A stretch of DNA of 64,000 nucleotides, from assembly GCA_944990035.1 (NCBI GenBank), contig CALYLX010000066.1:744001-808000 (forward strand), written 5' to 3'. Below the pieces are notes generated by a model. The model was not told the DNA's origin. It saw only the letters and a program-made list of their open reading frames with translations, and searched no databases. The position numbers and the translations under genes are program-made. Of this stretch, positions 36,407 to 47,200 are shown in pieces. Numbering within the stretch: the first letter of the stretch is position 1; each line of letters starts with the position of its first letter. This stretch comes from Clitopilus passeckerianus (taxonomy: Eukaryota; Basidiomycota; Agaricomycetes; Agaricales; Entolomataceae).

Positions 36407-37534
36407 ATGGTCGCCTGCTCCTCTGTCCTTCTCGCCGTCACCACTGTTGTTGCTGCTATGGCCTCGCCTTTACATGATCGCGCCCCGGGAGTCATTACGA
36501 ACTGTTACAACAACGGTGCCGTGGCATTGACCTTCGTATGTGTTCTCGAACAGGATCCAGAACTCACTGAACATCGCTGACGACTATTTCAGGACGATGG
36601 TCCCTCCAATAACCTGTAAGGCACCGGCGTATCCAATACAGGAAATTTCTTAACAATCCTTTAGCGACAATCTCGTCAGCAAGCTGAACGCTGCGGGTGT
36701 CAAGGCCACTTTCTTCTTCAGTGAGTGACAAATCAATATTTCTATTGCTCCCGCTGACGCAACATTCCTTCAGACGGCCAAAACTGTAAGAATATCAATC
36801 GCTTATACTGCCAGTCTTAGTGCTCATGTGCAACCCTAAGACGGCAGCATCTATGACCATCAGCCCGCCGTGAAGAATGCCTACAACAGTGGTCATCAAA
36901 TCGCCTCGCATACCTGGAGTCACGCCCATTTGACCAGCTTGCATGGTGACAAACGTGAGCATTCAGCTTTGGCAACCCATTTGTTCTTTCTGATCAACAT
37001 CTTCCAGTGAGAGCGGAGTTCAGCAAGACCAATGATGCGATCCGCGACATCATTGGACAGACACCTGCATTCTTCCGCCCCCGTACGTTGACATTACGTA
37101 CTCGGGCATACAGTTCAATAATCTAACCTAATCTTCAGCGTATGGCGAATACAATGAGGAGGTCCTTGACGTCGCACAGGCATATGGTCAGCGGGCGGTC
37201 AACTGGAGCTTCGAGTAAGCGCTTTGTCTGCGATGTAGCTCGCAAACATCTGATAGAATTTCTAGCTCGGGCGATTCGGTCGGTGCATCCCCCGCCAAAA
37301 GCAAAGCCGACTACAAGAACGTCGCATATAACCATCCTGCTCCCCTCCTCGCTCTCAACCACGAAACTATTGCTACCACCGTGTAAGTGCATGTGTACGC
37401 TGTGATAAATGTCCTTCTAATTACTCTTCCGCAGCAATGACGTTATTCCTTCAGCTATCCAGAGCCTGAAGGACGCCGGTTATACCAACTTTGTAACGGT
37501 CGCCCAATGCCTCAACATGGAGTCTTACCAATAG
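36407..37534 (+). CDS. Secreted polysaccharide (chitin) deacetylase, CE4 family
   Basis: The enzyme is predicted to remove acetyl groups from chitin or related polymers outside the cell. The start gives a signal peptide (MVACSSVLLAVTTVVAAMAS). About eight introns interrupt a compact protein of roughly 250 residues. CE4 motifs in order are: TFDDGPS (motif 1, the metal-binding Asp); HQIASHTWSH (motif 2, two metal-binding His); FFRPPYGEYN (motif 3); NWSFDSGDS (motif 4 region); and LNHE near the C-terminus (motif 5, with Glu where Asp is common). No carbohydrate-binding module or GPI-anchor signal is visible, so a soluble secreted enzyme is likely. Chitin versus another acetylated glycan cannot be separated from sequence alone. 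Confidence 0.9.
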
Positions 37535-38119
37535 GTGCTATAGCCTATTGACGAGGTATACAGCCGATCGGGTACTACTATACCATGCTCCCGCACCATT
37601 ACTTCTATACCCAAGGACTTGTGATTGATCATTGGACTATTGGATGGCATTGAGGGTTTTTTTACGATTTGAATTGGACTTTATTACATTTGGCCTGATA
37701 CCGGTAGTTCTACGCTGACTTTTTAGTCAATCTAATAAACTGATGTTAGTTCACACCTTCGTCCGGGCTGGTACGGTTTGAACGGATGGCTTACCAGCTA
37801 CTGAAGATGGTAAATCCGGAGATAGCTCTGAACTAGGGCATCAACGGCTTTGGGTAGCTTCAACTCTGCCTTCTCAAGACAAGTACCGATCGAACACGGT
37901 CTAAAAGGCAAAAACCTGAGGTAGACGCGTCATACAATGTTAGTTTTCAACAAAAGTCCCCAATAGCCACCATTCATATGATTAAACTGCCAAGGTCCCG
38001 TCGGATCCTGTTGCGACCGCGTGATGTAAGTGGATTGACTAAGGGCGCCATAACGCTCCCTTATAAGAGACCGCCGTCGACGACGAACGAATTCAGATAT
38101 CTTAACCAACACAATCATC
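37535..38119. other. Intergenic region with ALDH promoter
   Basis: This is the 3' flank of the deacetylase gene and the promoter of the aldehyde dehydrogenase gene. A TATA-like TTATAAGA at 38061-38068 lies about 55 bases before the ATG. Nothing else is recognised. Confidence 0.5.
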
Positions 38120-40358
38120 ATGACGGAAACTTTCACTTACAAATTCGACACGCCGGCTTACCAGGGCGATGTGACCATTCATACTGGGTAGGCATGATCT
38201 CATTAATGAAATGAAAGATTGGCGCTCAACGGTTCACTTAGGCTTTTCATCGGAGGCAAATGGGTGGATCCCGTCGAAAAAGATAATATTGAGTAAGGAA
38301 CTAAAGCTTGCGCAACCGGAGAATTGACTCTAACTCTCGGAATTTGATCTTTAGCGTTGTCAATCCTGGTTAGTAGATAAACTTGGGAACATACACGAAG
38401 GCGGAATCGTTGATTTGACTATTTAGCCACCGGCAAGGTTATCGTCCAAGTTGCAGGAGGCTCCTCAAAGGATGTCGATATCGCTGTTGAAGCCGCCACC
38501 AAGGTGAACTCGGGAACCCAACTTTCATCTCATAACCGGGCTTAATAGTTCGTTTCAGGCCTACAAGACATCCTGGGGCCTGAAGACTCCTGGCTCCGAA
38601 CGTGGCAAACTCCTCAATAAACTCGCTAACCTCGTCATTGAGCACAAGAAAGAACTTGCCGCGTTGGAGGCTCTCAATGTTGGTATGTAGCTTGATACCA
38701 GTGTATGGAGTGGGTTTGCTCATACCTGCCTGGTATCAACAGGAAAGGTCTACGATAGGGCACTCGCTGATGTTGAAGGCGTGATCAAATGCCTTCAGTA
38801 CTATGCTGGTTGGGCGGACAAGGTTCACGGAAAGACGATGGAGGTGAGTCAGTCGCGTGTGTACCCATTCCTTGTATCCAAACTAACATCCGCCTACCAG
38901 ACCAACGAAACCAAGTTTGCATACTCCAGACATGAACCCTGGGGCGTTGTTGTATGTCTCTTTCCCCGTCAGCAAGCCCATTTTGATCCGTCTTTTCTCC
39001 CGTAGGGACAAATCACGCCCTGGAACTTCCCTCTGGCCATGGTTTCATGGAAGATCGCACCTGCATTGGCAACAGGCAATGCTATCGTTCTCAAGGTTGG
39101 CCATTCCGATAGCCCTTACTTGGATCAGGAATACTAATATCATGCTCAAAGCCTTCTGAAATCACACCTTTGACCGCACTCCGACTTGCCGACCTCATCA
39201 TCGAAGCGGGCTTCCCTCCCGGTGTTGTTAACATCGTAAACGGCTATGGCCAGTCCGTCGGCGAGGCCATCTCCCGCCATCCCGACATCAGAAAGGTCGC
39301 ATTCACCGGAAGCACCCTCACTGGTCGCAGGATTCTCAAAGCCTCTGCTGAGACCAACTTGAAGGTCATCACCCTCGAATTAGGTGGCAAGAGCCCATGC
39401 ATCATCTTCGACGATGCTGACCTTGAGCAAGCCATCAAGTGGGCGGCCTTCGGCATCTTGTAAGTCCCAAAATCTTCGTATCCATGATTGTGAGGTTGAC
39501 GAAGGAATACAGCTTCAATATGGGACAAGTTTGCACGGCCAGCTCTCGCATCTTTGTTCAGGAGACTATCTACGACAAGTTCATTGCTGGCTTCACCCAG
39601 GCCGCTAAGGGACTCCAAGCAGCTACAGGTGACCCCTTCACCAAGGGTACCCAACATGGTCCCCAAGTATCTCAACTACAGTTTGACGTGAGTTGTGTGT
39701 GTTCTTGATCAATCCTGAAAATCACTCACTGGTCCCCCTTTGCAGCGAGTCATGTCGTACATCGATGCCGGCAAAGCAGCTGGTGCAACAATGCTCACCG
39801 GCGGAGCCCGTCACGGATCGGAAGGCTACTTCATCCAGCCCACAATCTTCACTGATACCACACCTGACATGAAGATCGTTCAAGAGGAGATCTTCGGCCC
39901 TGTCGCATCGATCATCAAGTTCAAGACCGAAGAAGGCAGGTTTTGCTGCACCCGTCATTTGATCTTTTATTCTGACGCATAATAACAGAGGTTATCGAAG
40001 CCGCGAACAACACTACCTACGGTTTGGCCGCCAGCGTCTTCACAGAGAACCTTAGCCGTGGCGTCAGAGTTGCACATGCCCTCGAGGCTGGAACTACTTG
40101 CGTAAGTGCATCCAACGAGGGTAATATCGTGACGGTTTCTGATACTCTCACCTCCTAGGTCAACTGCTCGCAATCAGTCGAGATGGGCGTTCCCTTCGGC
40201 GGCTACAAGCAGTCAGGCATTGGCCGTGAACTTGGAGAATACGCTATCGAAACGTGAGTTCGATCACTATGCATTAGCAAGCTCAAAGGTTCTGATGAGT
40301 GCCTTCTAGATACACTCAAGTTAAGGGTGTCCACATCAACATTGGCTTAAAGTTGTAA
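38120..40358 (+). CDS. Aldehyde dehydrogenase (NAD(P)+), class 1/2 type
   Basis: The enzyme oxidises aldehydes to acids, for example acetaldehyde to acetate. ATG 38120 ([17 protein letters not shown]) starts a gene of more than ten short introns encoding about 500 residues. Family blocks are [47 protein letters not shown] (coenzyme loop), LELGGKSP (general-base Glu), [11 protein letters not shown] (catalytic Cys), [10 protein letters not shown] and [13 protein letters not shown]. The protein ends VHINIGLKL. The N-terminus lacks an obvious mitochondrial presequence, so a cytosolic location is favoured. The exons I followed join in frame. Confidence 0.92.
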
Positions 40359-40797
40359 GAACTAGCTCTCAAAATGTAGCAAGAACAAGAAAGAAATGTA
40401 TATCAAATATTTGTCATTTATATCTTTGGATGGATTGCGCTTTTCGGCCTCCTATGCGTGTTGAGATGACTTCCGGTTCATGGCCAATGCATTTATACTA
40501 CCGCCGAAAACCCTTCAGAAGCCACTTTCGGCCCATGCCCTGCCTTCACAGCAATTCCGTTCACTTTCCCCTGATCGAACTGCCTGGCTCTGATATCCCA
40601 GATTGTTTGTGTGGGCTGTGGGCCTCGGGATGATGGCAATTATTGCAAGCTGCCTGTCTTCGGGCAACCATATATGAATGCTGTACACCGCCCGCATTGG
40701 ACCACTATCAGCGCCATGCTTCCTTGACATCGCTCTTAATTCCTTCTAATCCGTCCAAGAAGACAGGAAGAGCATCCATCGCCTGGTGATCTGACCG
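40359..40797. other. Intergenic region between ALDH and first Rho gene
   Basis: This holds the 3' flank of ALDH and the promoter of the first Rho-type gene. No TATA box, repeat or RNA gene is recognised. Confidence 0.5.
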
Positions 40798-41631
40798 ATG
40801 CCGACTAGAGTCAGGAAGAAAGTTGTGGTGGTTGGGGATGGCGCTTGCGGGAAGGTTCGCAGCACTTCCACTTTGCTTCCCGTGTCATCACTATAACCTG
40901 CTGCCCTTATTAGACCTCCCTTTTGATTGCTTTTGCACAAGGCCGGTTCGAAAAGGTTGCCTCATTCTCGGCCAATATCCTTGCTATTCACAGCATCTGA
41001 TACCATTCCCGGCTCATCTAGATCCACGTGCCTACGGTTTTCGAAACTCGAGTCGCCGACCTCTTCGTGGACGACGTACATACAGAACTTGCGCTCTGGG
41101 ATACTGCTGGTCAAGAAGAATACGAACGACTCCGGCCGTTATCTTATCCAGACTCTGATGTGGTTCTCATCTGTTTCGACATCTCGGCTCCGGATTCACT
41201 TGCGAATGTCACTGAACTGGTGGGTATCCAACGCATGTGGAGGAACATAGGCAACTGAGGTCATTTCGCTGTTGTGACAGTGGTACCCAGAAGTGACTTA
41301 TCATTGCCGAGGCGTCCCATTCTTATTGGTGGGATGCAAACACGACCTTCGTACAGATCGCAAGACAATAAAGAGATTGAGCAAAGCCCACAGCAGACCA
41401 ACCTCTTATGAAGAAGTACATTCGGCATACATACTCACCTTTGATCGCGTCTCCTAACCTCCTTCCTTCTACCAGGGTTTACTCGTCGCCCAGTCTATAC
41501 ACGCATGGCAATACCTGGAGTGCTCAGCAAAGACAGGCGAAGGTGTCAGAGCAGTGTTCGAGGATGCTGTACGAGCGTCAAAGGCAGTGGTTGTCGATCA
41601 GGGGTGCCAGTGCCAGTGTGTAATCGTGTAG
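40798..41631 (+). CDS. Rho-family small GTPase, canonical copy
   Basis: Five exons (40798-40854, 40914-40955, 41022-41219, 41281-41415, 41476-41631) encode 195 residues. The P-loop is GDGACGKTS, switch I contains HVPTVFE with the effector Thr (T38), and switch II is [17 protein letters not shown] with the catalytic Gln (Q64). Later motifs are VGCKHDLR (base recognition) and ECSAKTG. The Rho-specific YERLRPLSY supports family placement. The C-terminus [10 protein letters not shown] is a CaaX box with two further Cys, suited to prenylation plus palmitoylation at membranes. Such proteins control actin, polarity and wall synthesis. It is more divergent than the core Rho1/Cdc42/Rac proteins, so the subfamily is left open. 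Its paralog lies 128 bases downstream. Confidence 0.88.
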
Positions 41632-41759
41632 TCCTCGCTGTATATATATCTATTGATTTAATCTTCTAATCTTTAATACCCTGACACGAGGCCGGGTAGA
41701 GAGGACCCAAGAGACCCAGATTCAGTATTGCCGGTTATTATATTGCTGTGTCTTGGCAT

Positions 41760-42577
41760 ATGACGAGGACCCATCGATTCAAGCTCGTGGTTGTTGGGGA
41801 TACAGGCTGTGGAAAGGTATCATCTGGAATTATCCTCACCTCCTCCACTGGCACTATATTCAACATAGCTCTTCCAGACTTCTCTCATATTATCGTTCAC
41901 CCAAGGCCCCATCCCCGCGGTCAGCTCCCATCCCCCCTCTCTCTTTGTGTTCGCAGCAATTGAATATTGAATATCACAATCCTAGTCCCGGCATATTTCT
42001 ATCTCACTCCAAGAAGCCTCCAAGTTCCTCACCGTCGACGGTAAAGACGTCAGTATAGCTTTCTGGGACACCAAGTGTGGTGGTGCCTACGAGAGGTTAC
42101 GTCCATTCTCATACCTGCCGGATACCCACGTTGCTCTCATTTGCTACTCAATCGCGTCATCGGATTCTTGTGAAGCGGTTGTAGAAAGGGTAACCACTTC
42201 CACCCTGAGTTCTACGGCTCAATTAGAGATTGGCAACTGATGCTCTTACAATTCATCAGTGGGCGGAGGAGATTAAGCTGTATTGCCCGAAAACGCCCCT
42301 CATAGTGGTGGGATGCAAGTCTGATCTGGATGAGCACCGAATTTATCTCAACTCAATGGACCAGGTATGCCATAACTAGCTGCTATTCTTCTAGCTATCT
42401 CACGAGATTCTTCCCAAGGGTGTTTTGGCCGCGAACCTCATAGGAGGATATACATATAGAGAATGCTCAGCGAGAACGGGCAACGGAGTTCAAGCGCTCT
42501 TGGAGGAAGTAGCCAGAGCTGGCCTCACCACCTCTCGCAAGCGGAGAAGACGGCAGAATGGATGTATTATTGCATAA
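41760..42577 (+). CDS. Atypical Rho-family GTPase paralog with degenerate switch regions
   Basis: Five exons (41760-41816, 41878-41919, 41986-42189, 42260-42364, 42419-42577) encode 188 residues. Exons 1 and 2 have exactly the lengths of the upstream gene (57 and 42), showing tandem duplication. The P-loop is intact (GDTGCGKTS). Where the neighbour has HVPTVFE (switch I) this protein has RHISISLQE, and where it has DTAGQEE (switch II) it has DTKCGGA, so the catalytic Gln and switch Gly are lost. VGCKSDLD and ECSARTG remain. The tail is polybasic with a CaaX box (RKRRRRQNGCIIA). It may bind nucleotide without normal hydrolysis or effector contacts. Frame and splice sites are intact, arguing against a dead pseudogene. 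Confidence 0.8.
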
Positions 42578-42712
42578 TGTTCAAAGTAGTACAAGGATAG
42601 ATAGCAATGGTGAATAGATCTAGCCCAAAGAAAAACCAATAGAAATACAAATACCTAGCCAAATTAACCCAAAATTACTTATGATGATGATAGCGTATGA
42701 ATGAAGCCTGCT

Positions 42713-43697
42713 TTAGCCACAACTGATTCCTTTCTCCGGGAAATCATAAGTCCCAGGAATAGCGTTCAGGCATCCTTGTCGATCCATATGCGAGTTACAG
42801 TTAACCTGGTCGCCCACCTCAGCGCAACATCTGATACAGAACCTTCGCGTGCCAGGTTCCAGTCTATAATCGTCGTTTGATATTTCTCTTGAAGTCGGAG
42901 AGTTACGAGACTCACAATTCAATAAAGCTAGCTCCATATCCACCAAAGCTGCACTGAGCACCATTCGGATACCGAACGTCAAATTGACCGCCTTCATCCG
43001 AGGGCGACATGCCAGGGAATGCTTCCGGGTTGATACACCCCGTAACCTGTGGCAGCTATGATTTAGCTTCATTGTTCTTTGAGAGTAGATCAAGGAATGT
43101 TAACGGACCTGAACCCAAGTCCCGTCATTTGAGGAGCTATACTTGGCAGCTGTGATGAACCCGTCGGGTAAAGGCGTGCAATCCCCAGAACCTGAGCTGG
43201 AGTAGCATTGTGAAATACCGTCTGCTTCTGCATCCGAAACTTTTTCTATAATGCACAAAGCAATCAGTGATGAGCCTGCACAAGCCTGGAGTACACTCAC
43301 GACCATATTTACTCGGAACGATGAGGGCGAACTCATCTTCACCCGAAACACGAACGGTGGTCGAGTCGGATGAGGGTCCAGTGGGTTGAGGTGTAGGGCG
43401 GGTATCAAGATCGCGCTTGGTCGGCGTTGGGCGTTTCTTTGTTAACGTTCCTGGGTGAGATCGCTGCAAGGACCGGGCAGCAATCACGAAGGACCTTTTC
43501 TTCGTCTTAAGGGAAAGGCGGGATGGTGGCGGGGCCCTTGTTCTTGTGATGATTGTACGATTTTGCTGAAGGCCAGGTTTATGAGCGGAGAGGATGTTCT
43601 TCTTGAACACGGTGCGAGGTTTCTTGGAAAAACCTAGAGTTATGCCGTGCACGGAGGTGGCAAAAAGAAAGAGGGAGAGAAACGAGTGTAGTCTCAT
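42713..43697 (-). CDS. Secreted Cys-rich protein with basic, Kex2-like pro-region
   Basis: ATG 43697 gives MRLHSFLSLFLFATSVHG, a signal peptide. A long basic, Pro/Thr-rich segment with dibasic sites (TKKRS, TKKRP, TKRDLD) follows. The C-terminal domain begins around EDEFALIVPSKYG and contains CYSSSGSGDCTPLPDG, VTGCINPEAFPGMSP, GGQFDVRYPNGAQCSFGGYG, RFCIRCCAEVGDQVNCN and GCLNAIPGTYDFPEKG. The Cys are regularly spaced and suggest a disulfide-rich fold of a conserved basidiomycete secreted family that I cannot name. Kex2-type cleavage at the KR sites could release the mature domain. The function is unknown. The gene is convergent with the atypical Rho gene and divergent from the SET gene. Confidence 0.75.
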
Positions 43698-44216
43698 GAT
43701 AGAGGTAAGAAGCAAAGCAAAGTGTAGTTCCACAAGTAGCGAGAGCAGCAATGTTTGTGCCGAAATTTGGTTATTATCTGAAGCTGTAGGCATCAAGTAC
43801 AAATAGAACCCAAGGGGTGGCCTCACACCCACCGCGAGGCATTTGAGTATATCCAGGAGGCGTCAAGTTCGATTCTTGCCATGCCCAGCTTCATTTCATT
43901 ACAACTGGAGCGCCTGAGTCGTAGAGTATCGAGTCCAAATTCTAGTTTTTATGGCCAAATTTCATTGTACGTGCGCCACTACACCCGTAAAAGACTTGAC
44001 GGCAGTACAGTCTCTTCAAGGCCTCCTCACCCCATTTCTGTATCTTCCCCGTCGACCAAACCCTGTTTTCATACCCCAGTTTGCTGATGGTCGATGATGA
44101 TGGTGGTAAGGGCGAGTGAATTTGTTTGGCGATGTTTACCCATCCGCCTTGGGAGAGAGTCAATTGTGTGAAGGACGCAAAAAGGACCTTCCTCGTCGTC
44201 GCCGTCGTCGCCAGCA
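43698..44216. promoter_or_regulatory. Divergent promoter region of secreted-protein and SET-domain genes
   Basis: The 519 bases between the two start codons must drive both genes. A B-box-like TTCGATTCTTGCC near 43869 looks tRNA-related, but there is no matching acceptor stem. No TATA box is clear. Confidence 0.4.
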
Positions 44217-47200
44217 ATGAACGACGATGCCACAGAGGCGGTCATGGGCCTTCTAAATCTATCCGGCAACTTGCTGCCTTCACCAATGTCCATAGAGGCG
44301 ACGAACCCACCACCAACACCAACCGTTTCTGCTAACCAGACCTCCAAACGAAGCAAGTATCCTGGCAGTGCCCAAGGCCAACAACACCACAATCGGACGC
44401 TCACCGGCCAGCCTGGCATAGAAATCTATCAGGAAACACACGAGAAGCCTGCCCATAAAGCAGACAAACGAACGTTGACATCTACCAACCAGTCCGCCAC
44501 CAATGGCAGTATCAGTCAGTCACAAAAGAGGCGGGCAACATCAAAGGTCGTCGTCCAGTACACCCCAAAGGAGCCTCTACAGACAACAATTCCTTTATAC
44601 GAACACCCATCGCCCCATTTTGAGCAAATACAACTACCCTACAAAGACCCAGAACCGCCTCCAACACCAACACCAGTCATCGACATGGACGACTCATCCA
44701 CAGACGCAATACGGTGCGTTTGTGGCTTTCAACATGACGACGGGCTGTCAATTGCATGCGACGACTGCTCACGTTGGTGCCACGCTGCTTGCTTTGGAAT
44801 ATCAAAGGATACAGTGCCGGAAAATTGGAGCTGTTGGGTATGTGCGCCGGGGCCGGTGTCGGACGCTGAGTTGAGGGAGAATGCAGTGAAGATTCAGAAG
44901 AAGAAATTGATGGAGGCCCAGCAGCTACTGGCTCAGAAGGAGAGGGAGTCAAGGGAGAAGGACCGATACCACCATGGAGGCAAGCGCCGGACTGGTAGTC
45001 CGGGCGTTGACAGGAAGCGCAAAGCCAGCTCAAGCGCAGCGAACGAGGGCACCAGCATCTCGAACAAACGCAAGCGAAGAGCTTCCATGCTCGCTACCTC
45101 TTCCTCGTCGTCTCATCCGACACCCAATCCCAACCAATACCATGCTGTGCCCAACGGGGAGAACGACGATATCGAGGTCGTCGTTGATGACTCTGGTACA
45201 CCGTCTTCTGCCCACCCAAATCGACATTCTAGTCATGAGGACCAGGCGCAACCACCATGGCAGGTGGGATATACGCCGATCACAGAGGACGTCGTACCAC
45301 ACTCCTCAACAGTCAAGAAGCTGCGGACACATGCCCAGAACTGGCGTGGGATCTCGGCGCTAGAACCATGGGTATCACCAGAGCCCCATCCCAAGCCCCC
45401 CAACAGTCACAATGGCTCTCAATCGTCCTCAACACAACCGTTCGCCAGCTCTTCTAAGATCACACTACAGGAGCTACCCGTCAACAGTCAGGACTCCGCC
45501 GAAAGCATACGACCGCCTTCGTTCACCCTGCACACGACACAGCCTGCCCCTTCATCCAGCTACCTATTCCCTTATCCTTCACTCATCACACCTTCATCAG
45601 TCTACCTATCTAACCCTCTTAACGGCTATACACACATGGGTGTGCCAAAACCCTTTGTGCACCTAATCGGCCCACCTCTTGACGTTGCCTTGGACACCCG
45701 GACAGTGGGGAATGAAGGCAGGTGGATAAGAAACGGATGCCGCCCGAACGCCGTCATACGGCCCATGGTTTGTCCAAAGAACAAAGCCAAGATTGGGAAG
45801 GCGACTAAGAAGCGGAAAGTCAGCGGGAAGGAGAACCAGAGCAGCAGTGCGAAGCGTAAAGAGGATGGGCGAAGCGAAGAGAGAGGAAGTAATGGGAAGG
45901 GTGTGAGGTGGGCTGCGGAGGAGGAATCCGGGGCTAGCGAAAGTGGAGACGAAACAACTCTCTCTTTCGGTGTTTTTGCAACGAAGGACCTCAATGAGGG
46001 CGAAGAAGTCGTCTTGGGATGGGAATGGGACGACGGGAGTGCGGTGCATATGTTGCCTGCTGCCGTGAGGACGCCTGGGATGTTCCCGTATGTACCTCTT
46101 TCTGCATTCAATTTAATTCTTTTGCTAAGAAAAGAACTTCAGGCCAGCACATCTAGCACACCTCAAGGATCAGATGGCTGGCATCCTGCACGGCATCACT
46201 TCGGCGTTCATGACATGCGCATGTGGCCGAAACACGAAGGACTGCGCCCTGACACAGATGGAGCGGTTCGTGTACGATGAACACCATTATGGGACTCTCA
46301 ATCCCGGTCCTTCGAGGCTCCGACGCCGACCGAGAAGGTCGACTTCTCATGATGGCCATGACGGGGATGAGAGTGGGCTGGAGGATGAGGAGGTTGAGGT
46401 TGAAGGGAGTGAGGGTATGGATGTTGACCGCGACCGGGACGTCGATTTTGGACCTTTGTTGGAGCGCCAAAGAGGGTTTAGAACGCGACCGAAGTCGAAA
46501 GGCAGCGGTGGGATGGGCGGTGTGGAGATGTGGCCAGAGGAGGATCCAACACCAGTTAGTTGGCAACGTGGTGATATCAATATGTCTGGGGACAATCTTC
46601 AGGATGGGGAGGAGACGGAAGATGAAGTCTGGATGAAGGAGAGGCCGCAAACACAGCAACAACCTAGACTACCAGACCCAGCTCTGCGGAAAGGTGCTGA
46701 TCGGGGGGCCAAACCTAGGCAGGTGACATTTGACCGGGATAACCGCCCAGCACATGTTCTTGGGGAAGGTGCAGCACCGGAAGAAGGCGACGGCACGCGC
46801 GCTGATGTCAAGGAGGAGCAGATGCCGCCAAAGATGAGGAAGAGGTGGATGCACAAGGAGACGGAGACTTTGAAGAAGGATCCGGGACTTTTTCGGCAGG
46901 AGGATGTGCTTCGACCGGTGGTTAAATCCGCAAAGCAGACTACTCCAGAGGAGGACGTTGAGATGGATGGTATGCCTATATTCACGTCACCCTTATCGAG
47001 ATCTGACGGTTGGGCTAGATTTGACCTACCCACCCGATGCAACTCCCGAACGTGAACATCGTGAGCGAAGTGAATCCATGGAAGAGGTTGTTGAGAAGCG
47101 TACGTGTTATGTTATGTTATGTCGTTCTTTGGCCTTCCTGATTCGCCCACCCAACAGCGTCATTCCATGCTGTACCAACTTCAACACCGCCACCTTCCTC

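Noticed and set aside
43820..43895. Possible tRNA (B-box-like TTCGATTCTTGCC near 43869)
   Set aside because: No pairing acceptor stem or A-box at the right distance.
45626..46111. 161-codon minus-strand frame
   Set aside because: Antisense to the SET-region exon; no independent features.
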